A DNA stretch of 64,000 nucleotides, taken from contig CM028378.1 in the NCBI GenBank assembly GCA_013146195.2, positions 90,764,295 to 90,828,294 of the forward strand, given 5' to 3'. Below are positions 36,501 through 44,992 of this stretch, piece after piece. Within the stretch, counting starts at the first letter, position 1; the number at the start of each line of letters is the position of its first letter. The position numbers and the translations under genes were made by a program. The notes beneath the pieces were generated by a model, which was given only the letters and a program-made list of their open reading frames with translations, did not search any database and had not been told where the DNA came from. Origin of the DNA: Codonopsis lanceolata (Eukaryota; Streptophyta; Magnoliopsida; Asterales; Campanulaceae).

Positions 36501-39500
36501 GAGAGCTCATGAAAGTTTTTATCCTTGTTCCATTCAGTTGTTTCTTACATCTTGTACAAAGTTTTTTTCAACAGTAGAAGTGTTGCCAATGCAAAATAGA
36601 AGTATATAGGTGAAAGACAGCAGCCAATATAAACAGAGAGCATAGTTATTAAAGGCGGAAGGCGAGGGGCGGGCGAGAGGTCCATTTTCGAGGGGAAAGG
36701 CGAGGCGAGAGGCGGGCGACCGAAAGGCGAACAAGGCGAGAAATTAAAAAAAAATAGTGTGTGTATATATATATATATATATATATGTATAGATTAATTT
36801 TATTGTAACATAATCCAAAGCATTTATAAATGAAAATAATATATGAAATTAAGTTAAAATTCACATATAATAACAACAAGGCAACATCCAAAAAAACTTG
36901 CTCAACAGCCGAACCTACAATTTAATAGCAAAAGATGAAATTACATATTAAGTAAAACTTCTAATAAAGTCACGAAACAAGTAGCAACTAGCAACACATC
37001 AACCATCCTCACTCAAGACCCGAATCAAACCCATCATCATCCGCTACATCACAGCCGGGGTTAATAGGCTCATGTTAAAAACTAAAACCCTAAAAGGTAA
37101 AAAGTATGTCATATTTTAAGGGTTTTTCTAGAATGTACGCCTTTGCTCGCCTCTCGCCTCGTCAAAAGGCGAGAAAGGCGATTGCAGCCTTTACATGCAA
37201 GGGCGTAACCTCGCCTCTCGCCTCAGGCGAAGAGGCGCTCGCCTTTCGTAACTATGACAGAGAGAATCATAGTAACTTGCCTTCTAGTATTACATTATAT
37301 TAGGAAAAATTCCTTGTGGCATCTTAGAACTGCGTTATATTTAGAAATATTTTTTGACCTCGCTATTGACTAGGGATGGGGATTATGACCCAAAACACAT
37401 AGACCTGACTTTCCCACTACAAATTTACGGCCATTAACCACTTCGAATGGGTGCAAGTAGTACTCAGAGAGAACAGGGTGGTTTCGGTTTCATACGCCCC
37501 ACCCTAGTACCTGAAGCACGTAATTGCATCTCCCTCTATTCCGCTTAAAGAGTCCACCTTTGAAAGCAAGAAAAGGATTCTGGAAAGTAGCAGCAGGGAG
37601 TTAAAAAAATTTGTGTTGCTGTTGCAGCCTGAATTTCGATCATGTGGAAAGAAGGGAAGGGAAAGGTTTGAACATCAATCTTCGAAGTTAATTATGCTTT
37701 TACGGATCATCTCTTGGAATGTGAGGGGAATCAATGATTTGTCTAAAAGACTAGTGCTTATGGTGGCATTTAGAAGATGGAAACCTCATGTGATTTGTCT
37801 TCAGGAAAAAAAAAATTGGAGTCAGCAGACAGAAGAACGGTAACAAGTGTGGGAGGAGGTAGGTGGACCCATCGGGGGGCATTTGGATACAGTCGAATCA
37901 GCTAGAGGTATATTAGTGTTGTGGGATAGTTGAGTCTTGTCTCCGGTGGGGACTTTGATTGCTGTGCATTCGGTTTCTTGTCTGTTCAAAGGAGTGGTCA
38001 ACGACTTGAGGTGGATCTTCTCGGGGGCTTACATGGTTCTTGAGCGGATTTGGATCGAAGAGTGTTGTGGGATGAGCTGAAAGATGTTTCCCTCAAATGG
38101 AATTCCCCTTGGTGTATAGAGGGGGATTTCAATGCGATCAGATTTCCAGATGAACATATAGGGGCAAAGGGTTTCTCACAAGCCATGACGGACTTCAATG
38201 AGTTTATTAAGGAGATGGAATTCGTGGACCTACCATTAGAATGGAGCAAGTTTACTTGGGCGCGAAATAATGAGGGGCAGCAACGTTCAAGGATTGACAT
38301 GTTTTTGGTGTCTTTGAGTTGAGCAGAGTGCTTCGCTGGGATCTCTCAATCTTACCTTCCAAGGCTGGTTTCTGATCATATTCCCTTGCAATTGGAATGT
38401 GGAGGGTTGGTCAAAGGGAAGTCTCTATTTCGTTTGAGATTATGTGGTTAGACTATTTGGGTTTCTTGGAGTGCTTTAAAGGAAAGTGGAACTCTTATGG
38501 AGTGGTTGGAGATCCATGTTTCCAATTTGCTAGGAAGCTGAAACTGTTGAAAAAGGATCTTAAGGTGTGAAACAAAGTGACTTTTGGGAATCTTAGATCT
38601 AAATTAGAGGAGTTGTTGGAAGAAGTGAGATTGCTGGATGATAAAGAATGGCTTGGGGGTCCGAGTGTTGAGGAGTCTGCTCGTGGGGCATTTTTAAAAT
38701 CAAAGATTCAAAGGTTTGCTAAGAAGTGAAGAAATCAGTTAGAGACAAAAGTCTTGGATTCAGTGGTTGTAAGTGGAGGATAGCAATACGAAATTCTTCC
38801 TTCAGATGGCAACCGCCCATAAACAACCTAATCAGATTCGCAAGGTGAGAGTGAATGGTGATCTTTTAGAAGATGTAGCAAGAAGGAATAGCAGAATTTT
38901 ATAAAGGGTTGCATACGAAGAATAGAGATTAACACCCAAGACTGGATGGGGTTCCATTCAGGTCTCTTAGCTCGAATGATAGGGATGCACTCAAATTACC
39001 ATTTTCAGAGGAGGAAATATGGTCGGCAGTTAGGAATTTGAATGGAGACAAAGCTCTGGGTCCGGATGGATTTCCTATGGTTTTCTTTCTGTTTTGTTGG
39101 GAGGTAATTAAAAATGAGGTGTAGTTGAAAAAAAAGGAAGGTGAGAGGCAGGCAAGAGGTCAAAATTTGAGGCGAGAGGCGAGGCGCGAAAAAGGCACTC
39201 ACGGAACAAATATTAAGGAAAAATTAATATATATATATACATATATAACTTAACAAATCTCAATAAAACATGTCATGAGTGATGAAACTAAGTAAACAAC
39301 ATAATATTAATAACACAAATTTCATCATTCATAGTTGAAATTCCAAAGCATTAGATGAACTTAACTTAAATTTCAAACAAGAAAATAAATAGTCATTAAA
39401 GCAAATGAAAATAAAGACACGCAAAAGAGAACTAAAGTCATGAAATGTAATAATTAACAACTAACAACAACAACAAGCTAAAAATCCTCAACATCTATCT

Positions 39501-42500
39501 CATCATCATCTTCATCATCCTCATTCACAAGATTAACTGAAGTCTGCATCATCTTGACCAATTTCATCATCTTCATCTACAAAGATGCAGAAAGTCGACA
39601 AAAAGTTGACAAAGGCGCAGAAAGTCGACAAAAAGTTGACAAAGGCACAGAAAGTCGACAAAGGGGCAGAAAGTCGACGCCTCTTGCTTGTTGACTGGAC
39701 TCAATCTTTCCGGGCGACAACCCCTCGCCTCAGGCGCAAAAGGCGCTCACCTTTTTAAACTATGAAACGAGGTGATGGCAATTCGACATTTTTCCCATGC
39801 ACATAAGTGATTTGAGAGGAGCCTTGATGCTTCTTTCATAGCATCATCAGAAGAGAATTTGAGCTATTATACAATCAAAAGGTAACTGGTTTTGGGGTGG
39901 GTGGACAGGGGAGAAGAACTCGACTTTCTCGGTCAACGTTATATCAGAAGTTGATGTGCACCAATAGGCACCTTCCATGGAAGAACATTTGGAAATCAAA
40001 GACTCCAACTAGGGTGGGGGTTTTATGTGAGAAGCCACTAATGAAGCTATTTTAACCGGAGACAATCTGCGAATCAGGAAAAAGATTTATATCAATTGGT
40101 GTCTCATGTGCAAGGGGGACGAGAAAAATGTAAATCATCTTTTCTTAAACTGCCAGTAGCAAGGATATTGTGGATTTTCTGCTGAATCTCTTCCAGTTGT
40201 CATGGGTAATGCCTAGATTGGTTAAGGAGTTATTGCTTAGATGGTCTTTGTATAAGCGCAAAAGGAAATTTTGTGTTTGGGAAGCGGCTGCATTGACTGA
40301 ATATTGGAATATTTGGAGGGAAAGAAAGGGCGAAATATTTGAGAATGTATAGAAGAGTGTAGAGGGGCTTAAAGAGTTGATTCTCCAGACTCTACTCTTT
40401 TGTTGTAATGAGGTGGTAACACAGGGTGGCAATCCATTTGTAGATTTTGTGGATTGGATTGCTATTAGATAGTGGGGTTCTTTTGTATACTTTGTGTGTA
40501 CATAGGACACGTCACCTGTATTGACACTTATTTTTATATACTAACTTTACTTATAAAAAAAAGTAGTTTTTCCAATTTTAAATCCAATGCCATAAGGAAA
40601 AAACTGGAAAGCTAATATTTTGGAACATAACTCTTTAAATGGAACTTTGAGCAGACCGGAGGGAGTACATTTTTAGTTTCACATAGATATAGATATGTCT
40701 CTCTACCCAAAGTGCATATGTGTAATTATTTTTAACTTTATTTTCTTTTTGGAAGTTGTTAACTGCTGTTCTTTTTTACATCAAACATTTTTTCTTCTTT
40801 TTTGTCAATATCCAATGGTACTATTGAGGAAGATTATTAATTTTTAAAAACAAACTCTAGGAGGACTCCAAGAAGCCACATTACCCATGAGAAATGATAT
40901 GAGGGCAAAAAATGATTACCATTTGAGGAGCGGGGCGGATATGGTGAATAAAGAGAAGTTGTGGAATGACCAAGTGAAATGGCATAAAGTAAGGCGGGTG
41001 CACTATGTTGCTCACCCACAAACATGTACAGAATCAAACAAACATGGAAAAGCAGAGAACCTGCTGTAGTTTATGGAATCATAACTGTTAGCATACATAA
41101 TTTGGGAAAAAATTAAAAATTGGACAATTTGAGTAGATAAAAAATTGATAAGCACTATCATGACTATACATACCTTTTCTGGATTGATAAGCACTGTGAT
41201 ACCAGAGACACCACTTTCCAGGCCATCCTTCACTTTAAAAGCCCTAATCTTGAATTGATTGCACTGTTTGCTAGAGTACAAAAAATGTTATAAGAAAGAT
41301 AATCCTGAGTATTTAATTTAAGGTTGAAGAATAGAAATTTCCCGTTGGAAAGAATTGAGTATGGTAACAAAAACAAACCATCACAAATTTAGGGAAATAT
41401 TTTCAATGATTAACAAAGAAAGTCTAAATTAAGGTAATTTCTCTCTCTACCTTGTTTCTATCTCACAGCCAAATTAGGGTAGGCCCTCGTGCTAGCCGCT
41501 AGGGCAACATCACAGCCGCCATTGCTGCTGTGGCTATGCAACCGGACAAACCAAGACCCGGAGCCCCTCCTTCGGCCAATCACCCCTCACTTATGGTTAT
41601 AGTGCCATCCACTTGCCCTAGTCAACCAGACACGCACACAGTAGCACTTAGCAGACGTCCGGTGGCATCCTATGCGACAGTTCTGTCTCAACAACCGGCA
41701 TATCTTTGCTCTAACCTAGACATGCAACAGTTCTTAACGATCTACCTCTACCTCCTTGTTAGCCCATGCTAATCAGGGATGAACTAGGCTGTCTATTTAC
41801 CCTAATTGAGTTGGAGGCAGCAAAAAAGCGGTTCGCTAACACACTGATTTTGAAGTTATCAGTGGGTCGACCTCCCCTTTACTCAAGAGCATATAGCTTC
41901 AACATGGAGATCGGTTGAGCCATACATTGTGGGATTACTCAATCCAAGGCATGCCGCATGTGATGGTACACTAATCAAATGGTAAAGACATGGTTAGGGT
42001 TCTTTCAAAGGAGTCTCATATGATTAACTCATGCATGTATGGATTGTTTCGATGGTCACCTGATTTTGTTTTCACGAAGGATAATCCACACGTTGTTGTA
42101 GGGGTAAGATTACATCACCTTCCTTAGCCTATCTTTACACCTTGATATCTTCAACAAATTGGCAATACAATGGGGTAATTCTTAGAGCGGATGATCGCAC
42201 CTTATCCTTATCACATCCAATGTATGCTCGTATATGTATTGAGATTGATATGTATGTTACGTTGCCAAGAACAATCTGGATAGGCACAACAAAGGAGCAT
42301 GGTTTCTGGTAGGAAGTCGAGTTCAAAGGCAATATAGCGTATTGTGAGGGTTGTGAGTTGTTGGGACACTTTGTGGAGGAATGCAGGAAAAAGAAACGGG
42401 GACAATTGGCTATGGTCAACCGAACAACCTTGTATTGTTTGACTATGGTCAACCGAACAACACAACATTGTTCGGTCGACCATGGCCGAACAACCTGAGT

Positions 42501-44716
42501 TAAATCAGAAAAAAAAGAGACATGGAAAGAAGGGAGGTAAAGGCGTGTGTTCACTGCCGGAGGAAGGGAGAATGGAAGAGATAGAGTGGGAGAAGGGAAG
42601 AGGACGAAGTGGATGGAGGACGAAGTGGGTGGAGGAAGAAGGAATAGAAGACGGTGGGTGGGAAGACCCCAACGGGTCGGGGAGGAAGAATATGCGAGAT
42701 GGGTGTGGGAGGGAAAAGGGAAGGAGGAGAGTGTTTGGATTGGGAAGGGTAAAATAGAAAGTGGGTTTTGGAGGGTCAACTTATAGAAAACGGGGGTTTG
42801 AATAGCGCCACTCAAAAGGAATTACCTAACCACCACATTAAAACCCATTCCCTCCCCTAAAGAACATTAATATACACGTAACACCCTCTCATAAATTAAA
42901 ACAAAATACCTAAACATTTTTTTCATTTCTCCCAAACCATACCCTCTCATAAAGGCGTGTGTTCACTGCCGGAGGAAGGGAGAATGGAAGAGATAGAGTG
43001 GGAGAAGGGAAGAGGACGAAGTGGATGGAGGACGAAGTGGGTGGAGGAAGAAGGGAATAGAAGACAGTGGGTAGGGAAGAAGACCCCAACGGGTTGGGGG
43101 AGGGAAGAATATGCAGATGGGTGTGGGAGGGAAAAGGGAAGGAGGGAGAGTGTTTGGATTGGGAAGGGTAAAATAGAAAGTGGGTTTTGGAGGGGTCAAC
43201 TTATAGAAAACGGGGGTTTGAATAGCGCCACTCAAAAAGGAATTACCTAACCACCCACATTAAAACCCATTCCCTCCCCCTAAAGAACATTAATATACAC
43301 GTAACACCCTCTCATAAATTAAAACAAAATACCTAAACATTTTTTTCATTTCTCCCAAACCATACCCCTCTCTCTAAACCTGTCCGGAAAAGACACTGTT
43401 CATGAAAGATTATACTTTTATTTTAAAAAAAACATTTCACTTTTATAGCAAAAAACACAAATTCCGAATTGTAGAATATTATCTATATTATTATTTCAAA
43501 TGATATAATAAATTTAAAAAATATTTTTTTTCAAAAACAACAAAAAATCCGCCGCACCCTGGCAGCTGTATAATTAAACATCCGCCACAACCTGACGGCT
43601 GTTTTATTAAACGTCCGCCACAACCTGGCGATTGTTTTATTAAACAACCACCAAGTCCAGGCGGCTATTTTATAAAACATTGTCACCAAGTCCTGGCAAC
43701 TGTTTTAAAAAAAAATGTTTTTTTAAATTGATTATATCATTTGAATAAGTAATAATATAGATTATAGAATCCAGAATTTGTGTTTTTTTGCTATAAAAAT
43801 TAATTTTTAAAAAACTAAAAAATATAATCTTACATGAACAGTCTCTTTTATGAACAGGTTGATCCCTCTTTCATTGTCACAAGATTTGTGATTGTTGAAC
43901 ATTTGAGACACAACAACAAAAATAAATAAATTTCAATAAATTTGAAAACTATGTAACAAATGGAAATCCACAAGAACATCTTAATCGGAATTATAATCCA
44001 TTGAGAACAATGAAGGAGGTGAGAGTGAGATAGAGATGTTGTAGAGAGTGTGTGTTGGGACTAATGGTTCAAAATGGGGGTTCTTGTTTTAATTAGTGGG
44101 AGGGACGTATAGTAATTGTTATATTAAATGGTGATACGCTTAAACAAGTGTTCACTTTAAACTATTGAATGGATAGACCATTTTTGCTTACTACAAGAGC
44201 CCTAAATTGAACAGATAAAGCTAACAAGCTAGTTAGGTGGGAGCATACGACTATTCCAAGGGAAGAAAAATGTGACAAAATTTTGAACAGAAAATCTCAG
44301 TTGGAGTTGTTGATTGGCTAAAGAATCTGCGGTCTCACCACTAAATATTAAATCAGCAATTAATTGAGGTTTAGTGCCTAAATTTTACTAGACTTGAGAA
44401 AACGGTGTTCAAAGGCTCAGAGCAGAAATTACCAGTGTTCAATGACGATGGTCTTGGAGTTGGAGCCATCGACGGTGGCTTTGACCTGTTCTTCTTCGGC
44501 CTTGATGTTAGGGCTAATTTTAGCCTTCTTGAACGACGGTGTCTTCTTCTTCGACGGAGGAGGGACTGATTTTACCGGCGGCTTCTCAATTGCGCCGGTA
44601 GCTCCTCGTAGGACGCGGGCGGAACTGCGAGTAGCTCTTGTCGAAAAAGCGGCGGAGGCCCGCTCCGGTAACTTGGCTTGGCCCTGCTTGTCGCTTTGGC
44701 GTTTTGTGGGCGCCAT
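27434..44716 (-). CDS. Selenoprotein H-like (Rdx family) protein, four exons over 17.3 kb
   Basis: Four minus-strand exons, 44716-44433, 41270-41174, 36377-36318 and 27514-27434, join in frame to a 173-residue protein; all introns are GT-AG. The N-terminus (MAPTKRQ, then a basic, Ser/Pro/Lys-rich stretch) resembles plant nuclear SelH homologues. Residues 95-98 are CKQC, the CxxC redox motif that replaces the animal CxxU. There follow GVSGITVLINPEK, PRRGCFEIREE and DMKRPFTPMKALDMDNVI, all family hallmarks, to a stop at 27436-27434. Family members have a thioredoxin-like fold and a proposed redox role in the nucleus or nucleolus. The length is close to that of the family. The introns of 3162, 4796 and 8803 bp are filled with transposons. 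No stop or frameshift was found, so it may be functional. The start is the ATG of MAPTKRQ, with a GA/GT microsatellite just upstream. Confidence 0.88.
27905..28500. repeat. Three degenerate tandem repeats of about 200-216 bp in intron 3
   Basis: The marker GGGAGGGTTCCAGCAC (with one change in the last copy) occurs at 28031, 28247 and 28445. Around it lie repeated segments such as AATCATCTACACAC and TTCACAATTA. Periods are 216 and 198 bp. From 28500 to 29615 I see no further feature. Confidence 0.75.
29616..29843. mobile_element. Stowaway-like MITE, copy 1
   Basis: The element begins TACTCCCTCCATTTC, then GGCAAAGAGTC, and ends GACTCTTTGGGTGGAATGG, then AGGAGTA. The ends are imperfect inverted repeats flanked by TA, and the interior is AT-rich and non-coding. 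A second family member lies at about 46905-47154. It sits in intron 3 of the SelH-like gene. Confidence 0.7.
30465..30612 (+). repeat. Copia 5' LTR
   Basis: This runs TGTTAGAAGTATTGAGGG to TTATATTAACA. It contains a TATA-like TATAATATATAC stretch that may be the promoter. It pairs with 35571-35734. Confidence 0.93.
32925..33369. mobile_element. hAT-type MITE nested in the copia integrase
   Basis: The ends TAGACATGC and GCATGTCTA are perfect inverted repeats, flanked by ATTCACGG on the left and ATTCACAG on the right, an 8-bp target duplication with one change, as expected for hAT elements. The interior repeats GGTTC/GAACC motifs in both orientations (for example CGGTTCCGAAACC and GGTTCGAACCG), so it could fold on itself. 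It separates the copia coding sequence between FPSKSLF and the AFVRDHRPNVTKLDP block. Confidence 0.88.
34930..35430. other. Foreign AT-rich segment replacing part of the copia RNase H
   Basis: The frame breaks after VSRSSAE (about 34930) and recovers at ISTSYVPTRDELADIF (about 35445). The DNA between is AT-rich, non-coding and unlike copia pol. It holds a repeated TGGTTGGAAAGGAAGTT / ACGGTTGGAAAGGAAGTT pair at about 35170 and 35224. I cannot name it; no clear terminal repeats were found. Confidence 0.5.
35571..35734 (+). repeat. Copia 3' LTR
   Basis: This runs TGCTAGAAGTATTGATGG to TTTACATTAACA. Its second base change (TGC for TGT) and a longer TATA stretch distinguish it from the 5' LTR. 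Confidence 0.93.
36318..36377 (-). CDS. SelH-like gene, exon 3
   Basis: A 60-bp exon between a CATGCAG acceptor and a GTAATA donor reads PRRGCFEIREEGGEKFISLL. Joined to exon 2 it forms the conserved INPEKPRRGCFEIR stretch of plant SelH homologues. It is too short to be seen as a separate reading frame. Confidence 0.9.
36641..37256. mobile_element. Non-autonomous hAT element, copy 1
   Basis: The ends CATAGTTATTAAAGGCG and CGCCTTTCGTAACTATG are inverted repeats, flanked by a perfect 8-bp duplication ACAGAGAG (36633-36640 and 37257-37264). The subterminal zones are dense in GGCGAG/CTCGCC repeats, which hAT transposases often bind. The middle is AT-rich with a (TA)n run near 36765. No transposase frame remains. 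It lies in intron 2 of the SelH-like gene. Confidence 0.92.
37533..37600. mobile_element. Left part of a Stowaway-like MITE split by a LINE
   Basis: CTCCCTCTATTCCGCTTAAA, then GAGTCCACC, matches the terminal sequence of the MITE at 29616 and is the inverted counterpart of the end near 40660. The exact junction with the LINE is not resolved. Confidence 0.45.
39120..39764. mobile_element. Non-autonomous hAT element, copy 2, nested in the LINE
   Basis: The right end CACCTTTTTAAACTATG and the left end TGTAGTTGAAAAAAAAGG resemble the ends of the element at 36641. The flanks AAATGAGG and AAACGAGG are an 8-bp duplication with one change. The same GGCGAG-rich subterminal zones are present. On the minus strand a short acidic reading, EDDEDDDEIDVEDF (about 39525-39480), could be the last codons of a lost transposase. 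A three-copy 30-bp repeat (AGAAAGTCGACAAAAAGTTG) lies at about 39585-39682. Confidence 0.82.
39583..39682. repeat. Minisatellite of about 30 bp in the hAT element
   Basis: CAGAAAGTCGACAAAAAG, then TTGACAAAGG, is repeated about three times, the last copy shortened to AGAAAGTCGAC. Confidence 0.8.
40568..40665. mobile_element. Right part of the MITE split by the LINE
   Basis: The stretch ends CTCTTTAAATGGAACTTTG, then GACCGGAGGGAGTAC. Its reverse complement matches the MITE start at 37535. From 40666 to 41170 I see nothing further. Confidence 0.45.
41174..41270 (-). CDS. SelH-like gene, exon 2 (redox CxxC)
   Basis: After acceptor CTCTAG the first base completes Cys95. The exon then reads KQCNQFKIRAFKVKDGLES and GVSGITVLINPEK, ending at donor GTATGT. 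It holds the CxxC motif and the first half of the thioredoxin-like core. Length 97 bp. Confidence 0.9.
41440..42400 (+). pseudogene. LINE ORF1-like (DUF4283/zinc knuckle) remnant
   Basis: Through frequent stops the plus strand shows SRRPVASYATVLSQQP, then pieces of a DUF4283-like domain, and near 42240-42395 CIEIDMYVTLPRTIWIG, EVEFKGNIAYCEGCELLGH and FVEECRKKK, the zinc knuckle with CxxC-xxxx-H-xxxx-C spacing. Such ORF1 proteins bind the RNA of plant LINEs. It is heavily decayed and lies in intron 1 of the SelH-like gene. Confidence 0.72.
42448..42481. repeat. 12-bp hairpin
   Basis: GGTCAACCGAAC and GTTCGGTCGACC are inverted repeats with a single G-T type mismatch position and a loop of about ten bases. 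An extra direct copy of ATGGTCAACCGAACAAC lies about 30 bp upstream. Its function is unknown. Confidence 0.6.
42539..43370. repeat. Tandem duplication of a purine-rich block of about 412 bp
   Basis: Copy 1 (42539-42950) and copy 2 (42951 to about 43370) both start AAAGGCGTGTGTTCACTGCC and end TCATTTCTCCCAAACCATAC. They differ mostly by single-base length changes in runs of G, A or C, which shift every reading frame. The first half is GA-rich (GGAGGAAGGGAG). The long open frames here are compositional and not taken as genes. Confidence 0.9.
43375..43865. mobile_element. Foldback/MULE-like MITE with long inverted repeats
   Basis: The left arm (AACCTGTCCGGAAAAGAC, then ACTGTTCATG, TATAGCAAAAAACACAAATTC, ATATTATC) is repeated in reverse at the right (GAATTTGTGTTTTTTTGCTAT, CATGAACAGTCTC, GAACAGGTT). 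The arms are about 150 bp each. Possible flanking duplications CCCTCTCT and CCCTCTTT are imperfect. Between the arms lie five tandem copies of a 33-bp unit. Confidence 0.75.
43545..43712. repeat. 33-bp tandem repeats in the foldback element
   Basis: Five copies of a unit like CCGCCACAACCTGACGGC, then TGTTTTATTAAACAT, are present. Each can form a small CCGCC/GGCGG-type hairpin. Confidence 0.75.
44433..44716 (-). CDS. SelH-like gene, exon 1
   Basis: ATG at 44716-44714 opens MAPTKRQSDKQGQAK. The exon ends after the first two bases of the Cys95 codon (KTIVIEH then TG), with donor GTAATT from 44432. Reading through the donor would give a Trp and an immediate stop, which supports splicing here. 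Confidence 0.88.
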
Positions 44717-44751
44717 TCGAGCGTCGGACGACCTTTCGTGTTTTGGTTTGA

Positions 44752-44756
44752 GAGAG

Positions 44757-44788
<32 letters not shown>

Positions 44789-44802
44789 AGTGTGTGTGTA
44801 GG
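44752..44802. repeat. GA/GT microsatellite just upstream of the SelH-like start codon
   Basis: Alternating runs (GA)n-(GT)n-(GA)n-(GT)n lie about 40-85 bp upstream of the ATG at 44716. On the coding strand this is a CT/CA-rich leader, common in plant 5' untranslated or core promoter regions. Confidence 0.9.
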
Positions 44803-44992
44803 GGTGGTGAGTGTGTTCGCAGCGGTGGTGCAGGCGCTTCCGCTAACTATCAGTTTTTCAGTCACTTTCCTTTTTCCCGCCAATTTTTTACACGATTTTG
44901 TATGGATAAGAATTAAGATTATTGGTGACCCCACTATCGCATGTTTCATCCACCATGTATTAAAGCATGGAGATGTATCGGTATAAATTAAT

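Larger units (their letters stand above)
37600..40567 (+). mobile_element. Degenerate L1-type LINE (non-LTR retrotransposon)
   Basis: On the plus strand an endonuclease starts near 37695 (IISWNVRGINDLSKRL, then CLQEKKN) and continues with IEGDFNAIRFPDEH and RSRIDMFLVS (38050-38320). The reverse transcriptase start follows at about 38995 (SEEEIWSAVRNLNGDKALGP, then DGFPMVFF). Beyond a nested hAT element only the C-terminal zinc-binding (zf-RVT-like) part remains (LPWKNIWKSKTPTRVG, then WNIWRERKGEIFENV), ending at 40470. A short A-run near 40553-40560 marks the 3' end. The RT catalytic region is deleted, and stops and frameshifts are frequent. The 5' end is approximate. Confidence 0.85.

Noticed and set aside
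41012..41281. Minus-strand 89-codon frame at 41.0-41.3 kb as a gene of its own
   Set aside because: Only its first third is coding; it is exon 2 of the SelH-like gene followed by a GTATGT donor, and the rest is intron.
42482..43250. Long open frames in the purine-rich duplicated block
   Set aside because: They are Glu/Gly/Arg- or Pro/Ser-rich products of base composition, present on both strands and shifted by single-base indels between the copies.
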